Shown here: positions 23,789 through 33,402 of the stretch, piece by piece | Numbering within the stretch: the first letter of the stretch is position 1 | How the letters are laid out: each line of letters opens with the position of its first letter | Source: a virus | Reading direction: 5' to 3' (one strand) | IMG/VR virus record: IMGVR_UViG_3300042522_000110 | Coordinates: 1-41,122 of that record | DNA: 41,122 bases | Program-made: the position numbers and the translations under genes | Notes under the pieces: model-generated | What the model saw: the letters and a program-made list of their open reading frames with translations, nothing else | What the model was told of the DNA's origin: nothing | Database searches by the model: none

Positions 23789-24237
23789 CGATTGGCATCG
23801 CTAGCTTTCTAGCCTTCAGGCAGGCCGACTACAACAGCCTTGCTGCTCGCTATCAAAGCTATTGGCCAAACCAGATTGTTGATAGCCACACGTTCTATCC
23901 GTTTAATGTCAACGCTATTATCTCCAATGCAACCGGCGGGCAGCAAAGCCTGAGCGTTGATTTTGCGGCCAGCAATGATATTGTCAGCATTGTTGAAACC
24001 GGTCTAGCTAATGGCTATTTTGTTGAGCTAAGTTTCTACTACTTCACGCCAACAACTAACGGAGCACCACCAACAGCTAAAACGCTATTTGCTAGTTACA
24101 TTGGCGAGCTGATCAGCGCAAGCCAGAATGAAACGTCGATTTCGATCCAGATTGGATCTAGCCTGAATCCCGTTGAAGCCCAGGCGCCGCCGCGCAAATT
24201 CACAACTACTCTGATCGGAGAGCCGCCCAAGATATGA
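23785..24237 (+). CDS. Tail tip protein (minor tail, 150 aa)
   Basis: Directly follows the tape measure. A beta-rich protein with YWPNQIVDSHTFYPFNVNAI, TGLANGYFVELSFYYFTP and SSLNPVEAQAPPRKF near the end. The position and the terminal P-P-R-K-F element fit a distal-tail or gpL-like adaptor at the tail tip. I cannot name the family. ATGA overlaps on both sides. Confidence 0.65.
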   Translation: MTIGIASFLAFRQADYNSLAARYQSYWPNQIVDSHTFYPFNVNAIISNATGGQQSLSVDFAASNDIVSIVETGLANGYFVELSFYYFTPTTNGAPPTAKTLFASYIGELISASQNETSISIQIGSSLNPVEAQAPPRKFTTTLIGEPPKI

Positions 24238-26015
24238 CAAGCAACCCGAACTACATCGCGCCGCAAAGCGCATCAGCTCCGATCACCACCAACCTGCGCA
24301 AGGATGAGCTGGCAGCTTTGCTCACCGTTGAGCAGGGCGCTACAGCGCAGCAGCGCATTGCAGCAACCGGCAACTCTATACCGCTGGTGTTCTGCAGGCA
24401 AACCGGCGGCGTTGGTGGCGCATGGGTAACGCCGCCTGCTGTTCGCTTTGGCGTTGAAGAAAATGTCAACACAGGCGATTACTTTGCATTTGGACTTGTC
24501 ATCAGCGATGGACAGATTCCTGCAATTGCCGAGTCTGATGTTTGGAAAGGACCGATCAGAGTTAATACGCTTTCTGGGTACGGCATTACCAATGCTTACG
24601 GCAGCCTGCCAGCAAGCGGTTATAACTACACGCTGACATCAATCGGGCCAGATACACCAGCTACATCCACAACCAACACCCAAACGTATAACTACGCAAA
24701 CACAAACGTTTCGTTTAGTTTTTCTGGTAATTCCTATACGATTACTGTTGCAGGATGCACAGCATTTAGCTTTAGCGACTCAAAGATTACGACAAGTCCA
24801 TCAGCTGCTGTTAATTATTTTCACCGCTGGGCAGCCCGCAGCAATGGCTCCTTAATTGATGGGAGCGGTTTAACTGAAAGCACTGATTTCAGCGGATCTT
24901 TTTCCTTTCCATCGCCTGTTAATTTCACGCTAACGATTGACACATCTTTTAGCGGATACTGGCCAAATCCCGCGTACTTGGTCTTTTCTGCGCTCTCCTA
25001 TACATATCGAGTAACAACAACGGTCACAACACCCCAGATTCCTGGTGCCGTAACCAACCTACCGCTGTTCGCAGGCTCGGGTGGATCGTTTTCTGGCATG
25101 AGTATTCTTGCCGTCAAGGGACGCTATGCCGTGGACGCGGAGACAGGTATCTATAAGCAGCAAGTGCGTTGCTTCGTGCGCAACGGCGTACAGGTTGATC
25201 GCGTTCTAGGTGGCAGCGGCAGCAGTTGCAGCTTCCCAGACCTTGCGTACTACCTACTCAAAAATGCAAACAAGGTATCTATACGGCTTATTGATCTACC
25301 GTCATTTCAAGGGGCTGAAGGGTTCAACGCAAGGTATCAGCTATTTTTCAACGGTGTGCTTGCAAATAGCGTAAACCTGCGCGATTACTTAACGCGCGTT
25401 GCACCGCTATTCCTGCTTCGTTTTGTACAAATCAATGGCAAATTTGGGTTGCGGCCTGTGCTGCCCTTGGATGGTTCTTTTAACGTCAGCACAGCGGCAA
25501 TCACCCCTGCGTACACCTTTAGTGACGCAAATATCGTTGCAAGCACGTACCTGAAAGAGTACATCGACATCAACCAGCGCAAGCCTTTCTGTGCGCTGAT
25601 GACGTGGCGCTCACAAACAGAATCGGTCTACGGCACACCTAAAACTAACGAAGTTCGCTACGCAGGCACTGCAATAGATGGACCATTTGAGCAATACGAC
25701 ATGGAAGAATTTTGCACCACAGAAAACCACGCAACGCTGATTGGTCGCTACATCCTTGCTAGCCGCAAGCTCATCACTCACACTGTGTCATTTCAAACAA
25801 CCGCGCTAATTGGCAACTTAGCGCCTACGGACATCATCAACGTCACTTGGGATTACGGCTCCAGTGTTGCTGGCGGCGAAAACAAAACGATCTTTTACCA
25901 AGTCGATACAGTGGCGGAAGGCGCAGATGGTGTTTTTAGGGTGGAAGCAACCCACTTCCCAACCACAGCTACTGGTGTTAGCCAGGTGGCTTTAGACATG
26001 CTCACCGGTATCTGA
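24234..26015 (+). CDS. Tail tip hub / central tail protein
   Basis: A 593-residue protein in the place of the tail hub. RIAATGNSIPLVFCRQTGGVGGAWVTPPAVRF, VISDGQIPAIAESDVWKGP and SILAVKGRYAVDAETGIYKQ are recognisable features of phage tail-hub proteins that carry an N-terminal hub domain and a central fold. The C-terminal section (FCTTENHATLIGRYILASRKLIT, LAPTDIINVTWDYGSS) resembles gpJ-like hub segments. It contains an internal Ser/Thr/Asn/Tyr-rich insert at about 130-260. It probably forms the tube end and contacts the fibres. Function by context. Confidence 0.78.
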   Translation: MTSNPNYIAPQSASAPITTNLRKDELAALLTVEQGATAQQRIAATGNSIPLVFCRQTGGVGGAWVTPPAVRFGVEENVNTGDYFAFGLVISDGQIPAIAESDVWKGPIRVNTLSGYGITNAYGSLPASGYNYTLTSIGPDTPATSTTNTQTYNYANTNVSFSFSGNSYTITVAGCTAFSFSDSKITTSPSAAVNYFHRWAARSNGSLIDGSGLTESTDFSGSFSFPSPVNFTLTIDTSFSGYWPNPAYLVFSALSYTYRVTTTVTTPQIPGAVTNLPLFAGSGGSFSGMSILAVKGRYAVDAETGIYKQQVRCFVRNGVQVDRVLGGSGSSCSFPDLAYYLLKNANKVSIRLIDLPSFQGAEGFNARYQLFFNGVLANSVNLRDYLTRVAPLFLLRFVQINGKFGLRPVLPLDGSFNVSTAAITPAYTFSDANIVASTYLKEYIDINQRKPFCALMTWRSQTESVYGTPKTNEVRYAGTAIDGPFEQYDMEEFCTTENHATLIGRYILASRKLITHTVSFQTTALIGNLAPTDIINVTWDYGSSVAGGENKTIFYQVDTVAEGADGVFRVEATHFPTTATGVSQVALDMLTGI

Positions 26016-26017
26016 TC

Positions 26018-26398
26018 ATGGCAGTCGCAGCCTTCCCCAGCATCAAACCATCCTCGCGGACCTGGACTCCCGGTTCACAGCCGGTTCAATCTTTTACTGC
26101 GTTATCCGGGTATGAAGCGCGTGTGCTGCTTGGCCCAAACCCTGTTGGTGCAACGCTGTCGCTCGGCTTCCAGAATCTGATTGAAGCCGTGTTTCTACAG
26201 ATCACTAATCACTACGCCACCGCCAAAGGCACCTATGAGGTTTTCGATTTACCGGCAGACATATTTGCCGGAATGACAAGTTACGCCGGCGTAACCCCAT
26301 CCGGCTACCAGTGGCGCTATTCGGGTCCGCCAACCATCGAATGGACTGCACCGGGCATTGGAAATGCCTCAATTACTCTTTTAGCGGTCAAAGCTTAG
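26018..26398 (+). CDS. Small tail protein (126 aa)
   Basis: FPSIKPSSRTWTPGSQPVQSF, SLGFQNLIEAVFLQITNHYATAKGTYEVF and a terminal WRYSGPPTIEWTAPG describe a small beta-rich minor tail protein of a type I associate with the tail-tip region of cyanophage siphoviruses. It follows the hub after two bases. It may be an adaptor for the tail-tip fibre. The next 43 bases to 26441 hold no gene. Confidence 0.65.
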   Translation: MAVAAFPSIKPSSRTWTPGSQPVQSFTALSGYEARVLLGPNPVGATLSLGFQNLIEAVFLQITNHYATAKGTYEVFDLPADIFAGMTSYAGVTPSGYQWRYSGPPTIEWTAPGIGNASITLLAVKA

Positions 26399-26441
26399 GC
26401 TGTGGCTACGATGGTTTCAAAGCCTGCAGCACACACCGTAC

Positions 26442-26870
26442 ATGGCTAAGCAGTACACCGGTATTGATGGCGCCTTGTACGTGGACGACGTAAAGGTTGC
26501 CCGCGTCAGCAACTGGAGCTTTTCGGCTAACGCCGACGTACTGGAGACCACCAGCCTCGGCGACTTTGCCCGTAACTACGTGTACGGCGTACAGTCATTT
26601 AACGGAAGCGCCATTATTTTTTACTACGAAAACGCATCTAATCTGATTGATGGCAGCGGACTGCTGACCGACGTGGTACGAACCACGCAGACACCCACGG
26701 AACCCACGCACATCTTGGAACTGCGATTTTCTGGAGGCAGCACTAATCGTGCAGTGAAATTTAAGTGCGCTTTGAATACTGTGGAAATTAGCGCCACTAC
26801 TGGCGAAATTATCCAAGCCAACATTACGTTTACTGTCTGCGGCGCCCTCACCACCGCTAACCTGGGCTGA
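26442..26870 (+). CDS. Tail tube-like protein in the tip region (142 aa)
   Basis: A 142-residue protein with the look of a tail tube subunit: GIDGALYVDDVKVARVSNWSFSANADVLETTSLGD, then YGVQSFNGSAII, and a late ISATTGEIIQANITFTV strand pair. The major tail tube protein lies 6 kb upstream, so this is a second, shorter tube-fold protein and may form the tube end or a specialised ring at the tip. Stop overlaps the next start (a one-base TGATG junction). Confidence 0.7.
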   Translation: MAKQYTGIDGALYVDDVKVARVSNWSFSANADVLETTSLGDFARNYVYGVQSFNGSAIIFYYENASNLIDGSGLLTDVVRTTQTPTEPTHILELRFSGGSTNRAVKFKCALNTVEISATTGEIIQANITFTVCGALTTANLG

Positions 26871-27799
26871 TGGCTATCTGGATTGGTGAAGCTGGCGGCA
26901 TTCGCATCGGGCGCCCCGAATCCGAGCGCATTTATGCATACATCAATCCCTCCGAAGTCGATCCTGGAAACAAACGCTTTGGCTTTGCAGACGCCGGCTC
27001 AGCTCTGATTACAGGAGATCAGATTTGGATTCGACGCGTAGAGGAGTCAGGTCAAGTCAGTTCCAGCTTGCTTGATTTTGTAGACCCTTCTGGATGGGTT
27101 GATAACACGCGGCGGAATGATGGGCAGTGGTACGTCAACGCTGACAGCGTTGGTGGAATACGGCTTTTTGATAACTGGCAATCAGCTATAAACAACACAT
27201 ACGCCGATGCCATTGCACTAGCCACTCCAGCCTCAACTTACCGCGTTAGTTACGAGATCGTACAAAGTGGCGCCGACTATTTAGCGCAAACTGTTAGCTG
27301 GGTGCTGAATACAGATCGAGATGTTGCTGATTACACGAGCCTAGGGGATTCTTTCAAGCAACAAATGAGCACGCTGGTATCAGGAAGTGGCGAACTTGAT
27401 TGCTTTTTTGATACGACATGGAGAGGCGGTGCTCCTGTTTACTCAGGCCAAGAGGAGTCGGCAATTTACATGCACCGATTAGCATTACGGCAGCAAATAG
27501 GTGCAAAATTTACAGGCGTGTTTTTAATGAAGCGGTCACAGACTGTCCCTATTGGCACGCTAATTGATGCGTCCGAGGCTAGCCGCGAACTGTTTTATAC
27601 GGCCGATTGTATTATTACGTCTGTTGCGACAGAGCTAATTGCTGATCAGCCAATTCACAGCAGGATAACGTTTGTTACTACAGGTCCGATTCAGTTGGTC
27701 TTCAGCACTCCGGTGTCCTACCTGCTGCAAGAGCAGGCGCCATATGATCGGATCCTGCAGGAATCGGGCTTTGGCGTGCTTTTGGAGACTCCAGATTAG
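26870..27799 (+). CDS. Tail tip structural protein of unknown family (309 aa)
   Basis: A beta-rich protein opening with WIGEAGGIRIGRPESERIYAY and IWIRRVEESGQVSSSLLDF. Later regions show WVDNTRRNDGQWYVNADSVGGIRLFDNW and MHRLALRQQIGAKFTGVFLMK. No enzymatic motif or transmembrane segment. Its place between tube-like protein and tail fibre suggests a collar or adaptor that anchors the fibre. Not recognised further. Confidence 0.65.
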   Translation: MAIWIGEAGGIRIGRPESERIYAYINPSEVDPGNKRFGFADAGSALITGDQIWIRRVEESGQVSSSLLDFVDPSGWVDNTRRNDGQWYVNADSVGGIRLFDNWQSAINNTYADAIALATPASTYRVSYEIVQSGADYLAQTVSWVLNTDRDVADYTSLGDSFKQQMSTLVSGSGELDCFFDTTWRGGAPVYSGQEESAIYMHRLALRQQIGAKFTGVFLMKRSQTVPIGTLIDASEASRELFYTADCIITSVATELIADQPIHSRITFVTTGPIQLVFSTPVSYLLQEQAPYDRILQESGFGVLLETPD

Positions 27800-27829
27800 A
27801 CTTGGGCAATAGCGGTGGTTTCTTAAGCA

Positions 27830-30382
27830 GTGGCCGACCAAAAAATTACGCAACTCAACGCGTTGCTTGCCGCAGATGCGCAAGCCACTGTCGATGTGCT
27901 GCCCGTTGCGGACGTAAGCACTGCCGAAACCAAGAAAATCACGCTGGCGGATGCGGTTACCTCCGGCATCGGCTCCATTGCCAACAACACCATCCCTGGC
28001 GCCAAGCTGCAAAACGGCTCGGTTACCGCAACTCAAATAGGCACCGGAGTTGTTGGCACTACCCAGCTAACAGATAGCGGTATAACGACCGCAAAAATCA
28101 ACGACGGCGCAGTCACCACCGCGAAGATTGCCGCCGACGCCGTAACCGCTACAGAAATCGCAGCTAACGCGATTGGAAGCAGTGAGCTGGCTGATAACGC
28201 AGTTGATACCGCTGCGATCCAAAACAACGCCGTCACAACAGCAAAGGTTGCCGATGGCTCGATCACAGCCGCGAAGATTGCACCTGGGGTCCTTGGTGAC
28301 ACTCAAATTGCCGATGGCTCGATCACTAGCTCCAAGCTGGCTGATGGTGCTGTTACTACAGCCAAGATTGCAGATGACGGCGTAACCTCGGCAAAACTTG
28401 CTACGGGTGCAGTCGACACCACCGCCCTTGGTTCTGCGGCGGTAACTGCAGCAAAGATCGCTGACGGCACTGTTACCGCCGCAAAACTGGCGAACGATCT
28501 TGACGGCAGTGAATTTTTAGCTCAGGCACCCAATACAGTTCTTGCGGGTCCCACATCTGGCGCCAATGCTGTTCCCGGTTTTCGAGCTTTAACAGCGACA
28601 GATATTCCGCTGCTTACAGCATCAAATTTGCCGATTGCTGCCACTGGCGTCCGTGGATCAGTTTCTGTCGGCACTGGATTATCTGCTGACGGCAGCGGTG
28701 TTCTCAGTATTTCAAACACTGTTGCCGGTGCAACAGCCACAAAGGTTACCTACAACAGCAGCGGTTTAATTACTGCATCCGCATCGTTGGCGGATACGGA
28801 TATCCCGGCGCTAGATGCAAGCAAAATCACAACCGGTACGTTTGGCACGTCGCTGATCGCCAATAGTGCTATTACCGGCGCAAAAATTGCCAACGAATCG
28901 ACAGTTCTGTTTGGTGGTGCCGGCAGTACAGCCGGCGTCGTTACCTTCCCGAACGCTCAGTTCAAAGGGCAATACTTTTACGACGAACTCAACCAAGACC
29001 TTTATATCTGGTCTGGCTCTGCGTGGCTGCCAGTTACCATTATTTCCGGCGAGCTGATCTATGCAGGCACATACAATGCAAGCGTTAATCAAGTCGCGTC
29101 TATTACCTCCGCTGGTGGTGCAGTTGGCCTAACTGTTGGCGTGGCACTGCCTGCTGCATCTTCATCAAATAGCAGGTATTACCTGGTTGTTTCGGATTCG
29201 GGCACTGGTTCTGGTAATGCGCCGGCAGAACCGCTGGCACCGCCAGACATGATCCTGTCGAACGGTACGTCGTGGGATCTGATCGACGTATCTAACGCTA
29301 TTGCAGGTCAAACAGCAACCAACATTAGTTTTACGCCATACGGCGGGATTATCGCAACTAACGTTCAATCCGCCCTGCAAGAGCTTGATGATGACAAGCT
29401 AGCAAAAGCTGGTGGTACCGTTACCGGCCAAGTATTGATCGGCACTACTGGAAGCCTCGTGTTTGAGGGCTCCACAGCAGACGATTTTGAGACGACCTTA
29501 GCCGTCACTGACCCAACGGCTGATCGCACGATCACGCTGCCGAACGTCACTGGAACGGTTGTCACAACCGGTGATACTGGCACGGTCACTAGCACGATGA
29601 TTGCTGATGGCACGATTGTTAATGCGGATATTGCCTCCGGTGCCGCGATTGATTACAGCAAGTTGGCGACGCTAACCAGCGGCAATATTGTTTTAGGAAG
29701 CGGTGCAAACATTGCTACCAGCACTGCGGTAACTGGTGATGTTACAATCAGCAATACCGGCGTAACCGCTATTTCCAGCGGCGTCATTGTTGACGCTGAC
29801 ATTAACGCGAGTGCTGCAATTAGCGGTAGCAAAATTGCGGCTGGCACCACCAGCGTGGTGGGCGTAGTTCAGCTGACGGACTCGTTCAGCTCGACCAGCA
29901 CCAGCACCGCGGCGACACCGAACGCGGTTAAGTCGGCCTACGACCTGGCAAACGCAGCGCTGCCGAAGTCCGGCGGCACGATGACCGGTGCCATCACGTT
30001 CGCGGCCGGGCAGGCGATCACGGGCTACGCGACACTGGCAACAGCGCAGAGTTTCACCGCAGCACAACGCGGCAGCGTAGTGGCGCTCACCGATGGCGCA
30101 ACGATCACGCCGGACTTCGCGGCGGGCAACAACTTCTCAGTCACGCTCGGCGGCAACCGCACCCTGGCCAACCCCAGCAACCTCACCGCTGGCCAGGCCG
30201 GCACGATTGTGATCACGCAGGACGGCACCGGCAGCCGCACGCTGGCCTACGGCAGCAACTGGAAATTCCCCGGTGGCACCGCACCTACACTCACCACAAC
30301 GGCCTCTGCTGTGGACGTGATCGCCTACTACGTCGAGAGCGCCACCCGCATCACCGCCCGCCTGATCTCGGACGTTAAATGA
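27830..30382 (+). CDS. Tail fibre with a tandem TTAKIADGAVT-type repeat shaft
   Basis: An 850-residue fibre. Residues about 1-50 attach (ADQKITQLNALLAADAQATVDVLPVADVS). Residues about 60-230 form a repeat array of roughly 12 units with the consensus (V/I)T(T/A)AKIADGA, typical of beta-helical or trimeric fibre shafts. Central parts contain LQELDDDKLAKAGGTVTGQVLIG and, near residue 705, AYDLANAALPKSGGTMTGAI, as in phage tail-fibre repeats. The C-terminal domain (FTAAQRGSVVALTDGATI onward) looks like a foldon/head domain. GTG start. The stop overlaps the next start (ATGA). Confidence 0.85.
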   Translation: MADQKITQLNALLAADAQATVDVLPVADVSTAETKKITLADAVTSGIGSIANNTIPGAKLQNGSVTATQIGTGVVGTTQLTDSGITTAKINDGAVTTAKIAADAVTATEIAANAIGSSELADNAVDTAAIQNNAVTTAKVADGSITAAKIAPGVLGDTQIADGSITSSKLADGAVTTAKIADDGVTSAKLATGAVDTTALGSAAVTAAKIADGTVTAAKLANDLDGSEFLAQAPNTVLAGPTSGANAVPGFRALTATDIPLLTASNLPIAATGVRGSVSVGTGLSADGSGVLSISNTVAGATATKVTYNSSGLITASASLADTDIPALDASKITTGTFGTSLIANSAITGAKIANESTVLFGGAGSTAGVVTFPNAQFKGQYFYDELNQDLYIWSGSAWLPVTIISGELIYAGTYNASVNQVASITSAGGAVGLTVGVALPAASSSNSRYYLVVSDSGTGSGNAPAEPLAPPDMILSNGTSWDLIDVSNAIAGQTATNISFTPYGGIIATNVQSALQELDDDKLAKAGGTVTGQVLIGTTGSLVFEGSTADDFETTLAVTDPTADRTITLPNVTGTVVTTGDTGTVTSTMIADGTIVNADIASGAAIDYSKLATLTSGNIVLGSGANIATSTAVTGDVTISNTGVTAISSGVIVDADINASAAISGSKIAAGTTSVVGVVQLTDSFSSTSTSTAATPNAVKSAYDLANAALPKSGGTMTGAITFAAGQAITGYATLATAQSFTAAQRGSVVALTDGATITPDFAAGNNFSVTLGGNRTLANPSNLTAGQAGTIVITQDGTGSRTLAYGSNWKFPGGTAPTLTTTASAVDVIAYYVESATRITARLISDVK

Positions 30383-32748
30383 GCATCCTCAACAACAGCC
30401 TGCTGCTTGGCGCTGATGCTGGTGGGTATCAGATCAGCAGGTCGCTGCGGTTCAACAGCGCAGACTCGGCCTATCTCAGCCGCACACCTGCATCAGCGGG
30501 CAACAGGCAGACGTGGACGCTTAGTTGGTGGATGAAGCGCTCCAAAATTGGCGGTGTTAATGAGTTTGTGTTCGGTACTGGCGGTAGCAATACTGTTGCG
30601 CAGATATTCTTTGATTCATCGGAAAAACTGCGATACGGAACTTTTACAGGAGAGCCGCTTGTAACTGCAGCCGTTTTTCGGGATACATCAGCTTGGTATC
30701 ACTGCGTTTTTGTGCATAACACCGCAAACGCGACGGCAGCAGATCGCCTAATTCTTTATGTCAACGGAGTCCGTGCTGATACCTCGACTTATACGGCACC
30801 AAGTCAAAACAGCGACGGTGCCTGGAACCGCGCTGTCGGTCATGTCATTGGTGGGACAGCCGATGGTGGATCTAGTGCTGCTCAGCCAAGCTTCAACGGC
30901 TACCTCGCCGACATCCACTTCATCGACGGCCAAGCCCTAACCCCATCGAGCTTCGCCGAAACCAACGCCACCACCGGCCAGTGGGTGCCCAAGGCTTACA
31001 CCGGCAGCTACGGCACCAACGGCTTCCGCCTCAACTTCAGCGATAACAGCGCCGCGACAGCGACCACACTTGGCAAGGATCGAGCGGGCTCAAACAACTG
31101 GACGCCGAATAACCTCAGTGTCACCGCCGGTTCAGGCAATGATTCCCTCGTAGACACCCCGACTTCTTACGGCACCGATACAGGCGCTGGTGGGGAGGTG
31201 AGAGGAAACTATGCGACGTGGAATCCTCTAGACACTCAAGCAACACTCTCACTGGCAAACGGCAACCTTGACGCAACTGGATCTACTAACGGCCGGGTTC
31301 GTGCAACACTATCAATGCCTTCCGGTAAATGGTACTGGGAAACCACAGCAACAGCAGTACCAGCTAGTGATAGCAATTACGTTTGTCTCTGGCCAAATAA
31401 TATACCATTAAGCAATGACACTTATCGTGTCATGTATCGAAACGATGGAGTGTACGTCGTTGGCGGAACTGTTAATACTGGATGGTCGACTTGGACCACT
31501 GGAGACATTATTAGCGTAACTTTTGACGCCGATACAAGAGAAACAAAATTCTACAAAAATAACACTCTTGCTGGAACAGTAACAGCACTGACGCCACCTA
31601 CTGGTACGTCTTACGCCCCCGCATTAGTTCTGCAAGACACTAACTCAGCTCTGACCGCCAACTTCGGCCAACGCCTTTTTGCCTACACCGCCCCAAGCGG
31701 CTTCAAGGCGCTGTGCGATACCAACCTGCCAGCCCCAGTAGTCGCCAAGCCTTCGACGGTGATGGATGTTGCTCTTTATGCGGGCACAGGTTCGTCACTG
31801 ACAGCAACCAGTGCGCTGGGATTTAGCCCAGATCTTGTATGGATTAAAGGCCGATCTGGCGCAACGGATCATGCACTGTATGACGCAGTGCGTGGGGCAA
31901 CACTCGATCTGGTTAGCAACAGTACCGCTGCTGAAACAACTCAAACCCAGGGTCTAACTGCTTTTAACAGCAACGGGTTTAGCGTCGGCACACTAGCAAA
32001 GGTCAATACCAGCAGCGCCACCTACGCCGCCTGGACCTGGGACGCCGGCTCATCAACAGTCACCAACACCAGCGGGTCGATTAGCTCGCAGGTGAGGGCT
32101 AATGCCAGTGCGGGGTTCTCGATTGTTACTTATACGGGGAACTCTGCAACAGATCAAACTATTGGTCACGGCCTGGGAGTAGTACCTGGAATGGTCATTG
32201 TTAAATCACGAGGTTCAACGGACCCTTGGGTCGTTTATCACACTTCGCTTGGTGCTACTAAGTTTCTGTATTTAAACCAAACAACTGGAGAAAGTATAGT
32301 TGCGGGCTATTGGGGAACACCATCATCAACTACTTTTGGTATTAAAGGCGGTGGCTGGGCAAACAATGTTAATGGTGTAGCAATGGTTGCCTACTGCTTC
32401 GCCCCAGTAGCCGGGTACTCTTCTTTCGGCAGCTACACCGGCAATGGCAGCACGGATGGGCCGTTTGTGTTTACCGGGTTTAGGCCAGCCTTTGTGTTGG
32501 TTAAAGGAACTGGCAATGGTCTCATTTGGACTATTGAGGACAGTAAGCGAGATACCTACAACGGAACCAGCAAATACCTCCAACCTCAGTCTTCAGATGC
32601 CGAAGGGTCAGTTTCAGCCCCTCACTACGACTTTACTTCAAACGGATTCAAAATCCGAACAACCGATTCAGCGTGGAATCAAAGCAGCAACACCTACATC
32701 TACGCTGCCTTCGCCGAATCACCCTTTGCTTACAGCCGCGCCCGCTAG
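30379..32748 (+). CDS. LamG/SPRY-type receptor-binding tail protein
   Basis: A 789-residue protein. Residues about 20-200 have the concanavalin-like LamG pattern (LRFNSADSAYLSRTP, WTLSWWMKRSKIGG, DRLILYVNGVR, GYLADIHFIDGQALTP). Residues about 265-430 resemble SPRY (GNYATWNPLDTQATLSLANGN, MPSGKWYWETT, GDIISVTFDADTRETKFYKN). The rest holds two repeats of a beta-sandwich-like domain with VVPGMVIVKSRGSTDPWVVYH and FRPAFVLVKGTG. This layout is typical of host-recognition proteins of cyanophages and marine phages. ATGA link to the fibre. A virion surface role is inferred. Confidence 0.8.
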   Translation: MSILNNSLLLGADAGGYQISRSLRFNSADSAYLSRTPASAGNRQTWTLSWWMKRSKIGGVNEFVFGTGGSNTVAQIFFDSSEKLRYGTFTGEPLVTAAVFRDTSAWYHCVFVHNTANATAADRLILYVNGVRADTSTYTAPSQNSDGAWNRAVGHVIGGTADGGSSAAQPSFNGYLADIHFIDGQALTPSSFAETNATTGQWVPKAYTGSYGTNGFRLNFSDNSAATATTLGKDRAGSNNWTPNNLSVTAGSGNDSLVDTPTSYGTDTGAGGEVRGNYATWNPLDTQATLSLANGNLDATGSTNGRVRATLSMPSGKWYWETTATAVPASDSNYVCLWPNNIPLSNDTYRVMYRNDGVYVVGGTVNTGWSTWTTGDIISVTFDADTRETKFYKNNTLAGTVTALTPPTGTSYAPALVLQDTNSALTANFGQRLFAYTAPSGFKALCDTNLPAPVVAKPSTVMDVALYAGTGSSLTATSALGFSPDLVWIKGRSGATDHALYDAVRGATLDLVSNSTAAETTQTQGLTAFNSNGFSVGTLAKVNTSSATYAAWTWDAGSSTVTNTSGSISSQVRANASAGFSIVTYTGNSATDQTIGHGLGVVPGMVIVKSRGSTDPWVVYHTSLGATKFLYLNQTTGESIVAGYWGTPSSTTFGIKGGGWANNVNGVAMVAYCFAPVAGYSSFGSYTGNGSTDGPFVFTGFRPAFVLVKGTGNGLIWTIEDSKRDTYNGTSKYLQPQSSDAEGSVSAPHYDFTSNGFKIRTTDSAWNQSSNTYIYAAFAESPFAYSRAR

Positions 32749-32800
32749 TAGTGAACACGACTTCTGCCCCCGCTAACCTGACCACACGGACCTGATCGCC

Positions 32801-33268
32801 ATGTTCATCCTCGACGGCCGCCCGCTGAGTCCTGATGTGCCCTTCGAGCACGATGGCATCAGCTACCCAGCCAACTGGCTCCGGCTGGCCAGTCCCGAGG
32901 AGCGTGCCGCGATCGGCATCACAGAGGAGCCTGATCCTGCTCCATACGATCAGCGGTTCTACTGGGCACCAGATCTGCCGAAGGATCACGCCCAGCTGGT
33001 GCAGCAGTGGACACAGCAGACACGCACCACCGCGGGCACGCTGCTCACACCGACCGACTGGTACGTGGTGCGTGAGCTCGACAACAACACACCGACGCCC
33101 GTCGAGATGAAGGATTGGCGCCAGGCCATCCGCATCGACTGCGAGGCCAAGGTCGCCGCGATCGAGGCCACCACCGCCACGGAGGAGCTGGCCGACTACA
33201 TCACCGGCGCCGACTATCCCACGTGGCCGACTGATCCCTACGCTTCCAAGCTTGAGGCCGAAAAGTAA
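32801..33268 (+). CDS. Tail fibre-associated protein (possible assembly chaperone)
   Basis: A 155-residue protein beginning FILDGRPLSPDVPFEHDGISYPANWLRLASPEERAAIGI and including YDQRFYWAPDLPKDH. This opening recurs, to my recollection, in proteins coded next to tail fibres of aquatic phages, where it is usually called hypothetical or a fibre assembly-like protein. The C-terminal half is helical and acidic (IRIDCEAKVAAIEATTATEEL). Chaperone or tip component cannot be told apart. Confidence 0.6.
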   Translation: MFILDGRPLSPDVPFEHDGISYPANWLRLASPEERAAIGITEEPDPAPYDQRFYWAPDLPKDHAQLVQQWTQQTRTTAGTLLTPTDWYVVRELDNNTPTPVEMKDWRQAIRIDCEAKVAAIEATTATEELADYITGADYPTWPTDPYASKLEAEK

Positions 33269-33287
33269 TCTAATGCCATAAAAGGTT

Positions 33288-33393
33288 GGCAGGTGGCCGG
33301 TCCTCACGCGGTGCCGGCCTCGCCGCAGCCTGCCACTACGGATCGCCTAAACGCCTCAAAAGGGTTTAGGTGCCAAGTTTAGCAAGTGGCTAA
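33288..33393. other. Three inverted repeats before the lysis genes
   Basis: The 134-base gap between tail and lysis genes contains a nested GC-rich hairpin (GGCAGG...GGCCGG...CCGGCC...CCTGCC, 33288-33334), then CCTAAAC...GTTTAGG (33346-33370), then TTAGC...GCTAA (33379-33393). None is followed by a T-run, so they are not simple terminators; they may be RNA processing or regulatory structures. No good promoter is visible. Confidence 0.5.
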
Positions 33394-33402
33394 GCTATTG
33401 GC

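Noticed and set aside
32648-33307. A 219-codon frame opposite the fibre-associated gene
   Set aside because: Low-complexity Arg/Gly/Val sequence antisense to a recognised tail-region protein.
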